This document shows, piece after piece, positions 1-9,372 of a stretch of 64,000 nt of DNA (positions are counted from its first letter, which is position 1; the number at the start of each line of letters is the position of its first letter). The notes under the pieces were generated by a model that was not told where the DNA came from, ran no database searches, and saw nothing but the letters and a program-made list of their open reading frames with translations. The stretch spans positions 62,001-126,000 of the forward strand of contig JAQTTU010000004.1 in the NCBI GenBank assembly GCA_028710605.1. The letters run 5' to 3'. The stretch comes from Sideroxydans sp. (lineage in GTDB: Bacteria > Pseudomonadota > Gammaproteobacteria > Burkholderiales > Gallionellaceae). The position numbers and the translations under genes were made by a program.

Positions 1-1515
1 ATAGATGCGACCGCCCTTGTGCTTGTCCCAAATATCGCCCTGCCAATAGCCGAAGTGATTGAGATCGTCCCACATGGCGCGGTAGAACGCGGTGTCATGC
101 CTGCCGGAGGCGAGTATCTTCGGATTTTTGCCCATCACCTCCTCGCGGCGGTAACCGGTCATCTCGATGAAAGCATGATTGACAGCCACGATGCTGGCCT
201 TGTCGTCGGTGATCAGAATGGCCTCGCCGCTGCTCTCGAACACCCGTGCCGCCAGACGCAACGCCGCTTCTTCCTGCTTGTGGCGTGTGATGTCGCGCAC
301 CGTGCCGATGGCGGAAACCGCTTGCCGGCTATCCGCATCGAAATCCATATCGGCTTTTTCGTGTATCCATTTGACCTTGTCGCCCACCAGAATGCGATGC
401 TCGATGTCGTAAGGTTTCCCTTGCAGCGCCTGCCGCCACTCGCTATCTACCAGCGCTCTGTCGTCGGGATGCACATGTTGCAGGAAAATCCGATAGTCGA
501 GCGGCGCGCCCTGCGCGATGCCGAAAATGCGGTAGGTTTCTTCCGTCCACTGCAATTGGTTGGTCGTCAAATCCAGATGCCAACTGCCCACCCCGCCTAT
601 CTCCTGCGCACGCTTGAGATTGTCTTCGCTCACGTGCAACGCGCGTTCGCTGCGGCTGCGCTGCGCGTTCAACACGGTCACGCTGAGTGCTGTCAGCGCA
701 AACAGCAGGTTGTACAACCACACAAAATTGAGCAGCACATCCATGTTCGCCGCGCTCAGATCGTCGAAGTCCAGCATGCCCAACATGGAACTGAAGAAGA
801 TCAGCAGCAGCGCGCTGCTGACACAGCGCAAATCGAAATTGAGCGAAATCCAGATCAGCAACGGAAACAGCAAGCCGAACTGCAACAAATGGTTGGGCAA
901 ATCGAAGAAAAATATGGCGCAAGCGACCAACAGAACGAAGGCCATAAACACGCCCCGGCGCACCCGCTCCCGCGTCCATCGGACGGTGTCGCCGCGCAAC
1001 CAGGACAGAATCAGCGGTGTGAACAGCGCGATGCCCAGCGCGTCGCCCATCCACCAATACTGCACGGTTTGCAGGCCGTCAATCCACGATCCGCCGGTCG
1101 CCAGCCAAACCCACAAAGCGCCGTTAACGGCGGCGAGCGGCGGGCTGAGTACCACGCCGAACACGAACAGCATGCCGACATCGCGCAAATTGCGCATGCG
1201 CACGTCAAAGCCGAAGCGGTGCAACCAGTAATAGCCCAACAGGCCTTCCACTGCGTTGCCACAAGCAATGCCGAACGCACCGGAAACGGACATGTCGTTG
1301 CCGAGTATGGCGAAGAACTCACCGATGATGATCGCCGGAAATACGCGCCACCCCAGAATCAACAGCGCGGCCAGCGCGATGCCGGATGGCGGCCAGAACA
1401 AGGTGACGGTATGGTGTGACAGCGCCAGCTTGAGACCGATTTGCGCGGCGGCAAAATAGACCAATGCCAGCAGTCCGCCGCGCAACCAATCGTTCTTGAA
1501 ACTGATAAGAGACAT
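1..1515 (-). CDS. MASE1-PAS-PAS membrane sensor, 3' end off the window
   Basis: Reading leftward from an ATG at 1515, an uninterrupted frame of 505 codons reaches the window edge, so the C-terminal output domain is missing. The first ~290 residues are a string of hydrophobic helices of MASE1 type (early FWPPSGIALAALLILGW motif, then several membrane spans), which usually act as a membrane sensing module. After these come a PAS_3-like domain (about 310-420; GSWHLDLTTNQLQWTEETYR, HPDD, ending GTVRDIT) and a second PAS domain (about 430-505; ILITD, NHAFIEMTGYRREEVMGKNP). MASE1-PAS proteins most often end in GGDEF-EAL, less often in a histidine kinase; which applies here cannot be seen. The domain order is clear; the signal sensed is unknown. 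A GGAAG sits almost directly against the ATG, so the start is plausible but not ideal. Confidence 0.85.
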   Translation of the reverse strand, partial: MSLISFKNDWLRGGLLALVYFAAAQIGLKLALSHHTVTLFWPPSGIALAALLILGWRVFPAIIIGEFFAILGNDMSVSGAFGIACGNAVEGLLGYYWLHRFGFDVRMRNLRDVGMLFVFGVVLSPPLAAVNGALWVWLATGGSWIDGLQTVQYWWMGDALGIALFTPLILSWLRGDTVRWTRERVRRGVFMAFVLLVACAIFFFDLPNHLLQFGLLFPLLIWISLNFDLRCVSSALLLIFFSSMLGMLDFDDLSAANMDVLLNFVWLYNLLFALTALSVTVLNAQRSRSERALHVSEDNLKRAQEIGGVGSWHLDLTTNQLQWTEETYRIFGIAQGAPLDYRIFLQHVHPDDRALVDSEWRQALQGKPYDIEHRILVGDKVKWIHEKADMDFDADSRQAVSAIGTVRDITRHKQEEAALRLAARVFESSGEAILITDDKASIVAVNHAFIEMTGYRREEVMGKNPKILASGRHDTAFYRAMWDDLNHFGYWQGDIWDKHKGGRIY

Positions 1516-1646
1516 TCTTCCGCTGCCTAGCCGTGGAAAAAAATAGTACCGTAATGATAACTGTAGCAGCGGCTTAAGCAGCGAAAAAAACCTAAAAACT
1601 CAGTTGAAGCTGAATACTCCGAAAATCCAAAGCGATACGCCGACAG

Positions 1647-1707
1647 TGTAGGTGCGAATTCATTCGCACATATCTCGTTGAGCGGGCGAATAAATTCGCC
1701 CCTACAC
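1647..1707. repeat. Family A palindromic repeat (GTGCGAATTCATTCGCAC type)
   Basis: Left arm contains GTGCGAATTCATTCGCAC; the right arm is the diverged GGGCGAATAAATTCGCCCC form. It lies between the pntB terminator and the MASE1 gene. Short open frames across it are dictated by the repeat and are not taken as genes. Confidence 0.85.
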
Positions 1708-1740
1708 CCCCCTCAACTGCATTTTTTGGATAAATGCAAA

Positions 1741-1780
1741 ATAAAAAGGCGCGGTTCGGGTTGTCCCCCGAACCGCGCCC
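1741..1780 (-). terminator. Intrinsic terminator of pntAB
   Basis: On the minus strand a 13-bp perfect stem (GGCGCGGTTCGGG paired with CCCGAACCGCGCC, 6-nt loop) is followed by TTTTTAT. It begins 16 nt after the pntB stop codon. An A-run on the other side (ATTTTTATG read on plus) could make it partly bidirectional. Confidence 0.9.
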
Positions 1781-1795
1781 CATTTTTATGACGCT

Positions 1796-3217
1796 TTAAG
1801 CCTTCAGCGCGACAAACACTTCATCCAGCATCTTCTTGGCATCGCCGAACAACATGCGGTTGTTCTCTTTGTAGAACAGCGGATTATCGACACCCGCATA
1901 GCCGGAGGCCATGCTGCGTTTCATCACGATGGAGGTCTTGGCTTTCCACACCTCCAGCACCGGCATACCGGCGATGGGGCTGTTGGGATCATCCTGCGCG
2001 GCGGGGTTCACGATGTCGTTCGCACCGATCACCATGGCTACGTCGGTATCCGGGAAGTCCTCGTTCAGCTCATCCATTTCCATCACGATGTCGTAGGGCA
2101 CGCGGGCTTCTGCCAGCAGCACGTTCATGTGGCCGGGCATCCGTCCGGCGACCGGGTGAATGCCGAAGCGCACATTGACACCTTTCTCGCGCAACAACTG
2201 GGTGATCTCGTACACCGTGTGCTGCGCCTGCGCCACCGCCATGCCGTAGCCGGGAACAATGATGACGTTCTTGGCTTCACGCAGAAGCTCGGCAGTTTCG
2301 GCAGCGCTGACCGCCACCACTTCGCCCGGCGGTTGCTCGCCGCCTGCGGCTGGCGCAGGTGTACCGCCGCTAGTGCCGAAGCCGCCCGCGATCACGCTGA
2401 GGAACTGGCGGTTCATCGCGCGGCACATGATGTAGGACAGGATCGCGCCGCTTGAACCCACCAGCGCGCCGGTGACGATCAGCAGGTCGTTATTCAGCAT
2501 GAAGCCGGTGGCCGAAGCCGCCCAACCGGAGTAGCTGTTGAGCATGGACACCACCACCGGCATATCGGCACCGCCGATGGCCATCACCATGTGGATACCG
2601 AACAGCAAGGCGATCACGGTCATTACGGTCAGGCCTATCATGCCCGCGCTCACCGATTCAGCGTGCAGGAACTGCCAACCAAAGACTATCACCACCAGCA
2701 GACCCAGCAGGTTCAGCCAATGGCGACCCGGCAGCAACAGCGGCTTGCCGCCTATCTTGCCGGAGAGTTTGCCGAAAGCGATGATGGAGCCGGAGAACGT
2801 CACCGCACCGATCAGGATGCCGATGTAGATTTCCATCTCATGGATGGATTTCTCTGCGCTGCTCAATCCGTGTGCAGCAGCCGGATCAATGTAGTTGGCA
2901 AAGCCGACCAGCGCCGCAGCCAGACCGACCAGGCTGTGCATCAGCGCAACCAGTTCCGGCATTTGCGTCATTTGCACTTTCTTTGCTGCATACAAACCGA
3001 CGCTGCCGCCGACCAGCATGGCAGCGATGATCCACGGCAACCCGGCCATGGTGACGCGCGGGCCAAACACGGTGGCCAGCACGGCGATGGTCATGCCTAT
3101 CATGCCGTAGAGATTACCGCGGCGCGAACTCTCGGGATGCGAAAGACCGCCGAGGCTGAGGATAAAGAGAATCGTCGCGCCGATATACGAGACTGTAGCC
3201 AAACTTGGAGACAACAT
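1796..3217 (-). CDS. pntB: NAD(P) transhydrogenase subunit beta
   Basis: The 473-aa product is the beta subunit of the proton-translocating transhydrogenase, which uses the proton gradient to move hydride from NADH to NADP+. The N-terminal ~260 residues hold the membrane domain (about nine hydrophobic spans, including [20 protein letters not shown]). The C-terminal ~190 residues are the NADP(H)-binding domain III, with [37 protein letters not shown] and [11 protein letters not shown]. Length matches the family. It lies 12 nt downstream of pntA, with AAGGAT upstream of the ATG, so the two genes form an operon ending at the terminator at 1741-1780. Confidence 0.97.
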   Translation of the reverse strand: MLSPSLATVSYIGATILFILSLGGLSHPESSRRGNLYGMIGMTIAVLATVFGPRVTMAGLPWIIAAMLVGGSVGLYAAKKVQMTQMPELVALMHSLVGLAAALVGFANYIDPAAAHGLSSAEKSIHEMEIYIGILIGAVTFSGSIIAFGKLSGKIGGKPLLLPGRHWLNLLGLLVVIVFGWQFLHAESVSAGMIGLTVMTVIALLFGIHMVMAIGGADMPVVVSMLNSYSGWAASATGFMLNNDLLIVTGALVGSSGAILSYIMCRAMNRQFLSVIAGGFGTSGGTPAPAAGGEQPPGEVVAVSAAETAELLREAKNVIIVPGYGMAVAQAQHTVYEITQLLREKGVNVRFGIHPVAGRMPGHMNVLLAEARVPYDIVMEMDELNEDFPDTDVAMVIGANDIVNPAAQDDPNSPIAGMPVLEVWKAKTSIVMKRSMASGYAGVDNPLFYKENNRMLFGDAKKMLDEVFVALKA

Positions 3218-3229
3218 AGTGATTTATCC

Positions 3230-4816
3230 TTATTTGCGGAACATCGACAGCATGCGTCGAGTGACGGCGAATCCGCCGAACATATTGACCGAGGTGAGCG
3301 CAATACCGAACACCGCCAACCAGCGAATCCAGCCGTCCGGTCTATCCATGCCTTCGAGGAGATTGAGCGGCGGCGCGATCTGCACCAGCGCGCCGATGGC
3401 GATGATGCTGGAAATCGCGTTGGTCACGCTCATCAGCGGCGTGTGCAAAGCCGGTGTGACATTCCACACCACCATGTAGCCGACGAAACAGGCGAGCACA
3501 AACACCGTGAAGTGGCCGAGGAACGCAGCCGGAGCATAAGCGCCGACGAACAGGAACATCAGCGCGGCAACGCCGAAGATCGCCGCCGTCTTGCCAGCCG
3601 AGGCCGGCGCACCGCCGCCGCCATGACCGTGCGCAGGCGCAGCCGCAGGCTTGGCAGCCGCTTTGGCTGGAGCTGGCGGCAGCTTAGGCGCAGGTGCTGG
3701 CCAGGTAACCGTGCCATCCTTGATGACCGTCAGGCCGCGAATGGCATCGTCTTCCATGTTGACGTTGATATTGCCGTCCTTGGTCTTGCACAGTTCTTCG
3801 GTCAGACGGAACAGATTGGTTCCGTACAGCGTGGAAGACTGCTTGGCCAAACGGCTATTCAGATCGGTGTAACCGACGATGGTCACGCCATGTTTCACCA
3901 CGGCCTGACCGGGCTCGGTCAGTTCGCAATTGCCGCCGCGCTCGGCCGCCATGTCAACGATCACGCTGCCCGGCTTCATGCTCTGCACCATTTCGGCGGT
4001 AATCAGCTTCGGCGCGGGCTTGCCAGGGATCAATGCGGTGGTGATGATGATGTCGGCTTCCTTGGCCTGCTTGGCGTACATCTCGCGCTGTGCCTGCTGG
4101 AAACCCTCGCTCATCACCTTGGCGTAACCGCCGCCACCGCCGCCCTCTTCTTCAAATTCGACCTTGACGAATTCGCCGCCCAGCGATTTGACCTGGTCGG
4201 CCACTTCGGCACGCGTGTCGTTGGCGCGCACCAAGGCGCCCAGACCGGCTGCGGTGCCGATGGCAGCCAAACCGGCCACGCCCGCACCGGCGATGAACAC
4301 CTTGGCCGGAGGTACTTTGCCCGCTGCCGTGATCTGGCCGTTGAAAAAACGGCCAAAGGCGTTGGCCGCCTCGATCACGGCGCGGTAACCGGCGACACCC
4401 GCCTGCGAGGTCAGCGCGTCCATCTTCTGCGCGCGGCTCAACATGCGCGGCAAACAGTCGATGGCCAGCACGGTGGCCTTCTTCGCCGCCAGTTGCTGCA
4501 TCAGTTCGGGGTTTTGCGCGGGCCAGACGAAACTGACCAGCGTACCGCCCTCGCGCATCAGGCCGACTTCTTCGGCAGCCGGTTCGCGCACTTTGAATAC
4601 GATATCGGAAGCCGCCCACAGCTTGGCCGCTCCCTCGATAATCTCTGCACCGGCGGCGCGGTAAGTGTCATCACTAAAGTTTGCCGCATCTCCGGCACCG
4701 GACTCAACCGCCACTTTGAAACCCAGCTTGATGAGCTTCTCGACGACTTCCGGCACGGTAGCAACGCGCTTTTCCCCGGCGGCTATTTCGCGGGGAACTC
4801 CTATCAGTAAAGGCAT
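3230..4816 (-). CDS. pntA: NAD(P) transhydrogenase subunit alpha (fused alpha1-alpha2)
   Basis: The 528-aa protein carries the NAD(H)-binding domain I (VPREIAAGEKRVATVPEVV near the N-terminus; VFIAGAGVAGLAAIGTA Rossmann motif near residue 170) fused to the membrane segment (about 415-520, four spans). The join is a long Ala/Pro linker followed by a His/Gly run (APAHGHGGGG), a variable region in this family. In many bacteria these are separate pntAA and pntAB genes; here they are one chain as in E. coli. A GGAAG sequence 5 nt before the ATG supports the start. The upstream spacer is AT-rich and presumably carries the promoter. Confidence 0.97.
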   Translation of the reverse strand: MPLLIGVPREIAAGEKRVATVPEVVEKLIKLGFKVAVESGAGDAANFSDDTYRAAGAEIIEGAAKLWAASDIVFKVREPAAEEVGLMREGGTLVSFVWPAQNPELMQQLAAKKATVLAIDCLPRMLSRAQKMDALTSQAGVAGYRAVIEAANAFGRFFNGQITAAGKVPPAKVFIAGAGVAGLAAIGTAAGLGALVRANDTRAEVADQVKSLGGEFVKVEFEEEGGGGGGYAKVMSEGFQQAQREMYAKQAKEADIIITTALIPGKPAPKLITAEMVQSMKPGSVIVDMAAERGGNCELTEPGQAVVKHGVTIVGYTDLNSRLAKQSSTLYGTNLFRLTEELCKTKDGNINVNMEDDAIRGLTVIKDGTVTWPAPAPKLPPAPAKAAAKPAAAPAHGHGGGGAPASAGKTAAIFGVAALMFLFVGAYAPAAFLGHFTVFVLACFVGYMVVWNVTPALHTPLMSVTNAISSIIAIGALVQIAPPLNLLEGMDRPDGWIRWLAVFGIALTSVNMFGGFAVTRRMLSMFRK

Positions 4817-5250
4817 GTAGTCTTCCGTTTCAAAAAATTATTCTGTTGCGCGACAGCAAGAACTCTTCTTCTGATCGCACCCTGTTTTTCACTTGCATGT
4901 GTTGCTTGAAACAACCCGACACATGCAGCCCCCTTCAAACGTACCACAACAAAAATGCCCTCAACTACCGGGCAGGATTTGTTCGGCGGGGATTATATAC
5001 GAGCTTTTTTTATTTCCGCACGCCAATGTGGTCTTTAAAAGAAACTAATATCAAAGGGTTATTTCACTATTAACCCAGACTATAGTGAGCATAAGAGGAT
5101 GAGGGGAAAAGAAAAATGCGTTTTTTCTGCTTCAAAAAGATACCTTACCCGCAAGCCAACAAATACGCCATTCTCCATCAAGCACATGTTGCAGATCGCC
5201 TATTGACGGGCATCTTCACGAGTGGTGAAAAATAAAATCGGGGTTGGCGA
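4817..5250. other. Intergenic spacer between exbD and pntA
   Basis: About 430 bases with no supportable gene. The half nearer pntA is AT-rich, with runs of A and T around 4980-5100 fitting a promoter region, though no unambiguous -35/-10 pair was identified. The remainder is a family B repeat (5148-5220). Confidence 0.6.
5148..5220. repeat. Family B palindromic repeat
   Basis: Contains CCCGCAAGCCAACAAATACG on the left and GATCGCCTATTGACGGGCAT on the right, pairing imperfectly around a short centre. It lies just after the exbD stop and could act as a transcript-end hairpin. Confidence 0.8.
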
Positions 5251-5661
5251 CTATTTGGAAATAGTCAGAAAAGAGAGTTTGCTCACACCGGCCTTCTGCG
5301 CGATGGCCATCACCTGCGCCACGCGCCCGTAGTTCACCGCCTCGTCGGCCTGTATCTGCAACTGGAATTGAGGATCAACAGCGCGGGTTTGAAGCATCTC
5401 AGCCAGCCCTTCGTCGCTCAGATGCGACGACTCCAGCGAAATACCACCTTTCGCATCAATCGCCAGGCTGACCTTTTGCAGCTTGTCGTCATGCGCCACC
5501 GATGCGGTCTTGGGCAAGTTGATCTTGAGCGATTGCGGCGCGAGCAACGGCGCGGTGATGATGAACACCACCAGCAGCACCAGCATCACGTCCACCAGCG
5601 GCGTGACGTTGATCTCGCTCATCATGCCGCCGCTTTCCTGCGATGAATTTCCGAATGACAT
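5251..5661 (-). CDS. exbD: Biopolymer transport protein ExbD/TolR
   Basis: A 136-aa single-span protein: short cytoplasmic N-terminus, one transmembrane helix (MLVLLVVFIITAPLL, preceded by the family's EINVTPLVDV motif with the key membrane Asp), then a periplasmic domain. With ExbB it forms the proton-driven motor that energises TonB. The ATG at 5661 is chosen because GAGGAAAG lies just upstream; a longer version from a TTG at 5682 lacks a good ribosome site. It is the last gene of the tonB-exbB-exbD set, separated from exbB by a family D repeat. Confidence 0.95.
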   Translation of the reverse strand: MSFGNSSQESGGMMSEINVTPLVDVMLVLLVVFIITAPLLAPQSLKINLPKTASVAHDDKLQKVSLAIDAKGGISLESSHLSDEGLAEMLQTRAVDPQFQLQIQADEAVNYGRVAQVMAIAQKAGVSKLSFLTISK

Positions 5662-5684
5662 GCTTTCCTCACAAATTTCCAAAC

Positions 5685-5802
5685 CGTCATTCCCGCGCAG
5701 GCGGGAATCCAGTGGGTTTATTAAAAATGCAGTTGGATTTTGTCACTCGCTACGCGAGTGGTTGTTTATTTTGCTGGATTCCCGCCTTCGCGGGAATGAC
5801 GG
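5685..5802. repeat. Family D inverted repeat (GTCATTCCCGCGAAGGCGGG type)
   Basis: Arms GTCATTCCCGCGCAGGCGGG and CCCGCCTTCGCGGGAATGAC face each other across about 75 bases that themselves contain a smaller palindrome (CGCTACGCG). It fills the whole exbB-exbD spacer, so exbD expression must read through it. Confidence 0.9.
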
Positions 5803-5807
5803 CATTT

Positions 5808-6464
5808 TTATAATTTGTAATCGTGCTTCTGCGCCAGCCGCATAAAGTCGTGCGCGAAATTTTCCAGATCGGTCACGTGCACTTTCAGGCGGCGCAGGAA
5901 AAAGTTGTAGGCCAGCACGGCGGGCAACGCGGTGGCGATACCGATGGCGGTGGCGACCAGCGCTTCGCCGATGGGACCGGCCACCACGTCGAGCGAGGCC
6001 GAGCCGCTGCTGCCGATGTTTTGCAGCGCGTGCATGATGCCCCACACCGTGCCGAACAGGCCGACGAAAGGCGCGGTGGAACCGATGGTGGCCAGTTCGG
6101 CCAAGCCGCGTTCGTGGTAACGCTGGATGTTTTGCAACTGCTGGCGCAACTGGCGTTCCAGCACATCGTGCGGCGCGCCCAAGTGTTTCAAATCATGTTG
6201 CGCTTCGCTCAGGGTTTTCAACTCGGCAAAACCGGATTGCGCCAGACGCGCGATGTCGCCTTTGTTTTCCTGCGCCACTTTTTCCGCTTCGCTCCACTCG
6301 CGCACCGCCCAGAAACGCTCGTTGAATTGGCGGTCGTCTTTTTTTGCCTGAAACTGTTTCCACAGTTTGAACAAGGCGATCGACCAGGTGCTGATCGACA
6401 GCAAAATCAGCAACACCAATGTCGCAAAAACGATACTCGAATTCACAGAAAACAAATTACTCAT
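5808..6464 (-). CDS. exbB: MotA/TolQ/ExbB proton channel protein
   Basis: This 218-aa inner-membrane protein has three hydrophobic segments in the ExbB arrangement: one near residues 12-32 and two after residue 120, with the signature GSTAPFVGLFGTVWGIMHAL and GPIGEALVATAIGIATALPA. It forms the proton channel with ExbD to energise TonB. Its ATG overlaps the tonB stop codon (ATGA), indicating translational coupling. ExbB and TolQ are close relatives; the tonB and receptor neighbours favour ExbB. Confidence 0.95.
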   Translation of the reverse strand: MSNLFSVNSSIVFATLVLLILLSISTWSIALFKLWKQFQAKKDDRQFNERFWAVREWSEAEKVAQENKGDIARLAQSGFAELKTLSEAQHDLKHLGAPHDVLERQLRQQLQNIQRYHERGLAELATIGSTAPFVGLFGTVWGIMHALQNIGSSGSASLDVVAGPIGEALVATAIGIATALPAVLAYNFFLRRLKVHVTDLENFAHDFMRLAQKHDYKL

Positions 6465-7108
6465 GCCGCGTTATCCTCAAGCGAAAATTTGATGGGAACC
6501 AGAAACCACTGGGTTACCGGCTGACCGAAACGGCGCGCCGGGGTGAAGTGCCACGTCTTCACCGTCTGCAAAGCGGCCTTGTCGAGAATGTCATAACCGC
6601 TGCTGCTCTCCAGCTTGACTTCGCCGGCTTTGCCTTCGGCCAGCACTTCGACGTTCAGCACCACCTTGCCGTGGTAGCCCATGCGCCGCGCTATCATGGG
6701 ATACGGCGGGCGCGGATTGTTCAGATAGTCCGCGCGGTAATCCGGCTCGGCATCCAGCTGCACCGGCGACGGCGGCGTGGCAACCTGCTCCACGGGAGGG
6801 GCGACCTCTTCTTTCACCACCGGCTCGTCGGCCGGAACAGGCTCAGGCTCGATCTTGCGCGGTTCGGGTTTGGGCTGCGGCACGACGTTGGCCTGCTGCA
6901 TTTGCATGTTGGAAAACGAAATCGACATCTCGTTAATCAACACCGCAGGCGATTCCGGTTGCAACAGATAAGAGGCGAACACCGCCAGATGCAACAGCAC
7001 AACCACGCCCACCACGGAGAATCGCTCGCGCAGTGCCGGTTTTTCCGGTTTTTTTGAATACGGCGAATACATCCCCGGCAACCCCGCGAAATTCAAAATG
7101 GCCGACAT
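6461..7108 (-). CDS. tonB: TonB energy-transducing protein
   Basis: A 215-aa protein with one N-terminal membrane anchor (VVGVVVLLHLAVFASYLL), a Pro/Glu-rich periplasmic linker (PKPEPRKIEPEPVPADEP) and a C-terminal TonB domain including RPPYPMIARRMGYHGKVVL and WHFTPARRFGQPV. It carries energy from ExbBD to outer-membrane receptors. The ATG at 7108 lies 1 nt after the receptor stop codon (7110-7112); a longer frame would overlap the receptor gene. The order receptor-tonB-exbB-exbD suggests this TonB serves the adjacent receptors. Confidence 0.93.
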   Translation of the reverse strand: MSAILNFAGLPGMYSPYSKKPEKPALRERFSVVGVVVLLHLAVFASYLLQPESPAVLINEMSISFSNMQMQQANVVPQPKPEPRKIEPEPVPADEPVVKEEVAPPVEQVATPPSPVQLDAEPDYRADYLNNPRPPYPMIARRMGYHGKVVLNVEVLAEGKAGEVKLESSSGYDILDKAALQTVKTWHFTPARRFGQPVTQWFLVPIKFSLEDNAA

Positions 7109-7109
7109 G

Positions 7110-9206
7110 CTACCAGCGCCCTTCCAAAGTCGCCATGACGGTGCGGTAACCCCCTTCGACCGTATGCGATTGCCAGACATTGCCGCCCTGAGTAAAGCGC
7201 AAATCGCGCACCGTGTCGGCGGCCAGCAGATTTTGCGCACTGAGACGCAACTTGTATTGCGCCGTCAGCCTGTACAGCCAGAACGCATCCAGCGTGGTTT
7301 TGGCCTGCGTGGCGGCGCTCTCTTCGCCCGGAATCTCGGTCACGCTGCGCCCGGATTGTTGCAGCGAAACGCCGTAGCTTGATTGCAGTTTGGGCAGATT
7401 GCCCTCCAGCCCGGCGGACAGCACGTAGCGCGGCGTATCGCGCGCATCGCGGGTGATGCCCAGCCGCGTATCGTTGACTCGCGCGCGCGGCAAGGTCAGA
7501 TGCGCTTTCACCGTCGCGCCTTTCCAGCCATAACTGTCGGTGCGCAGCTTGCCGTCCAGCTCCAAGCCCCAGTGCAAAGCGCGGCCTTCGTTGTAAGGCC
7601 TGTCCACCCAGCGCGTGGTTTCCAGTTGCACGCGGCGCTCGGTGAAATCGCGCGTGGAGCGCACATACAGATTGCTGCCGATCAAACCGGAATCGCCGTC
7701 CAGATAACGCTCCAGCACCGCCTCGAAATTGACGCTGCGTTCCGGTTGCAGATTCGGGTTGCCGCGCTTGTCCGCATCCAGCGGCGAATTGGTGATACCC
7801 AGCGTGGCCGCGTCGCTGATCTCGTCCAGCTTGGGCATTTTCAAGCCCGCCCCCAGGGAAGAACGCACCACCCATTTGTCCTGCGGTTCCCAGCGCACGG
7901 CCAGCGACGGCATCAGTTGACCGCGTTGCAGCGACGAACTGGAAGCATCCAGCTTGATCGATTCGCCGCGCAGGCCGTAAGTCAGCGTGGTTTTTTCACG
8001 CACCATCCAGTCGTCCTGCACCCAGGCGATGTATTGTTTTTCCTGCACCTGATACGTCGCGGCGGACCCGGAAAAATTCTGGTCCTGATCGCGGCGCATA
8101 CTGATGTGTTCCACCCCCACCGCCAGCAGATGCTCGCCGCCCATGGGTTTATCCACGCGCAACGCCATGTTGAATTCTTTTTCGCGGCTTTCGTTCTGGT
8201 CGCTGGTCGTACCGGTCAGCACATTGCCCGCACTGTAAGTGCTGCGCGTCACGTCCGTGTTGCGCTTGCTGCTGTTGAGCGCCGTGCGCGCAGTGAACTT
8301 GGTATCCGCAACATGCTTTTCGCCTTCCACGCGCAAACGCACCGTGCGCGACAGATTGCTCGTGCTGCTGACGCGACTGCCGCTGGCCGCGCCGCCCGCA
8401 CTCAATTCAGTCGTTGTGTTCGTATCCTGCGGGCTGTAAAACAACAGCGGCGAAACGGTCAGACTGTCGCTGCCGTCTTTCCACGTCAGGCGCGGCGTGA
8501 TCGAATGGTGACCCATTTTGAATTTGCCGCCGGTGCGCTCGGCGCTTGTCTGCGGCGATGCCGTCGAATCCAGTCTGTCCAGCGCGCTGTTCACCGGCGA
8601 ATTGTTCCACATCAGCGAAACAGGCAACGACCAGGCAAAGCCGCCCTCGCCGCCGGTTTGGGTCAGCGCCAGCTGGCCGCCGGTTTCCGTGCCGCGTTTA
8701 CCCAGCCCCAGGCGGCCTTCGGTCGAGCTTTTCGGCAACGCTTTTTTCATCACCATATTCACCGTCACCGAAGCCGCACCGCCGAATTCCGCCGACGAGC
8801 CGCGCAGGATTTCCACGCGCTCCAGATCGCCCGAAGGCAGCCGCCCGAGCATGCTCGCCACGCCCATGCTGCCGCCCGCCGAACGTTCGCCGTCGATCAG
8901 AATCAGCACCGAATCGCGCGTCATGCCGCGCGCGCGATGCCCGCCGCCGACGCTGATCTCCACCCCCGGCAACTTGCCCATCACCTCGCCGATGGTCGTC
9001 ACGCCCATGCTCTCGATGTCCTTGCGCTCCAGCACCACCTTCTGCGTGGTCGCCTCGCGCCGCTCGGTCACGTCGTCGCGCTTTCCGGTGACGGTGACTT
9101 CCTGCAAGGTTTGCGGCTCTTCGGCCTGCGCACCGGAAGCGAACAGAGCCAAAACACATACACCCACTGCGTTGGAATACTGTGCTAATTTTTTTTCAGC
9201 TATCAC
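7110..9206 (-). CDS. TonB-dependent outer-membrane receptor (copy 1)
   Basis: The 698-aa product has a signal peptide (cleaved near SGAQA-EE), a TonB-box-like stretch (LQEVTVTGK), a plug domain (about 45-160; LPGVEISVGGGHRARGM, RVEILRGSSAEFGGAA) and a C-terminal beta-barrel ending in the usual aromatic residue (TLEGRW). Substrate cannot be told from sequence. The start is GTG, with GGAGG five bases upstream. It is not a close copy of the two receptors at 15.2-19.8 kb, whose plugs resemble one another far more. Its stop codon is 1 nt from tonB, so the two are surely co-transcribed. Confidence 0.93.
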   Translation of the reverse strand: MIAEKKLAQYSNAVGVCVLALFASGAQAEEPQTLQEVTVTGKRDDVTERREATTQKVVLERKDIESMGVTTIGEVMGKLPGVEISVGGGHRARGMTRDSVLILIDGERSAGGSMGVASMLGRLPSGDLERVEILRGSSAEFGGAASVTVNMVMKKALPKSSTEGRLGLGKRGTETGGQLALTQTGGEGGFAWSLPVSLMWNNSPVNSALDRLDSTASPQTSAERTGGKFKMGHHSITPRLTWKDGSDSLTVSPLLFYSPQDTNTTTELSAGGAASGSRVSSTSNLSRTVRLRVEGEKHVADTKFTARTALNSSKRNTDVTRSTYSAGNVLTGTTSDQNESREKEFNMALRVDKPMGGEHLLAVGVEHISMRRDQDQNFSGSAATYQVQEKQYIAWVQDDWMVREKTTLTYGLRGESIKLDASSSSLQRGQLMPSLAVRWEPQDKWVVRSSLGAGLKMPKLDEISDAATLGITNSPLDADKRGNPNLQPERSVNFEAVLERYLDGDSGLIGSNLYVRSTRDFTERRVQLETTRWVDRPYNEGRALHWGLELDGKLRTDSYGWKGATVKAHLTLPRARVNDTRLGITRDARDTPRYVLSAGLEGNLPKLQSSYGVSLQQSGRSVTEIPGEESAATQAKTTLDAFWLYRLTAQYKLRLSAQNLLAADTVRDLRFTQGGNVWQSHTVEGGYRTVMATLEGRW

Positions 9207-9240
9207 TACTTCCTCCGTACTGCATTGTTTCTACATTTGT

Positions 9241-9300
9241 GCAGGTGCGAATTCATTCGCGCATAGCTCATGCGAATCGTGCGAATGAATTCGCACCTGC
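9241..9300. repeat. Family A palindromic repeat
   Basis: Arms GCAGGTGCGAATTCATTCGC and GCGAATGAATTCGCACCTGC are perfect complements of each other. Lies between the receptor start and the CcdA-like gene. Confidence 0.9.
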
Positions 9301-9372
9301 AACCCCAGACTACGCTTGCTCGGATTATCCCAAACTACCGCGCTTCACCCCTGCGGCATATCGTCGCACCTT

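Noticed and set aside
19..1419. Long open frame on the plus strand opposite the MASE1-PAS gene
   Set aside because: Its protein is His/Gln/Arg-rich with no domain; the minus-strand frame gives clear MASE1 and PAS motifs and fills the whole segment.
1592..1783. 63-codon minus-strand frame after pntB
   Set aside because: Consists of the terminator and a family A repeat; similar tracts (ANLFARS, MNSHL) occur wherever the repeat is translated.
2591..4810. 739-codon open frame on the plus strand opposite pntAB
   Set aside because: A mirror of strong codon bias in pntA and pntB; the composition is not protein-like and both strands cannot be coding here.
4846..5073. 75-codon plus-strand frame upstream of pntA
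   Set aside because: No ribosome site, composition of AT-rich spacer, no recognisable motif.
7383..9188. 601-codon plus-strand frame opposite receptor copy 1
   Set aside because: Shadow; Arg/His/Ala-rich without signal peptide or domain.
9241..9300. Family A palindrome as a specific operator of receptor copy 1
   Set aside because: The same sequence recurs beside unrelated genes across the window, so it is a repeat, not a gene-specific site.
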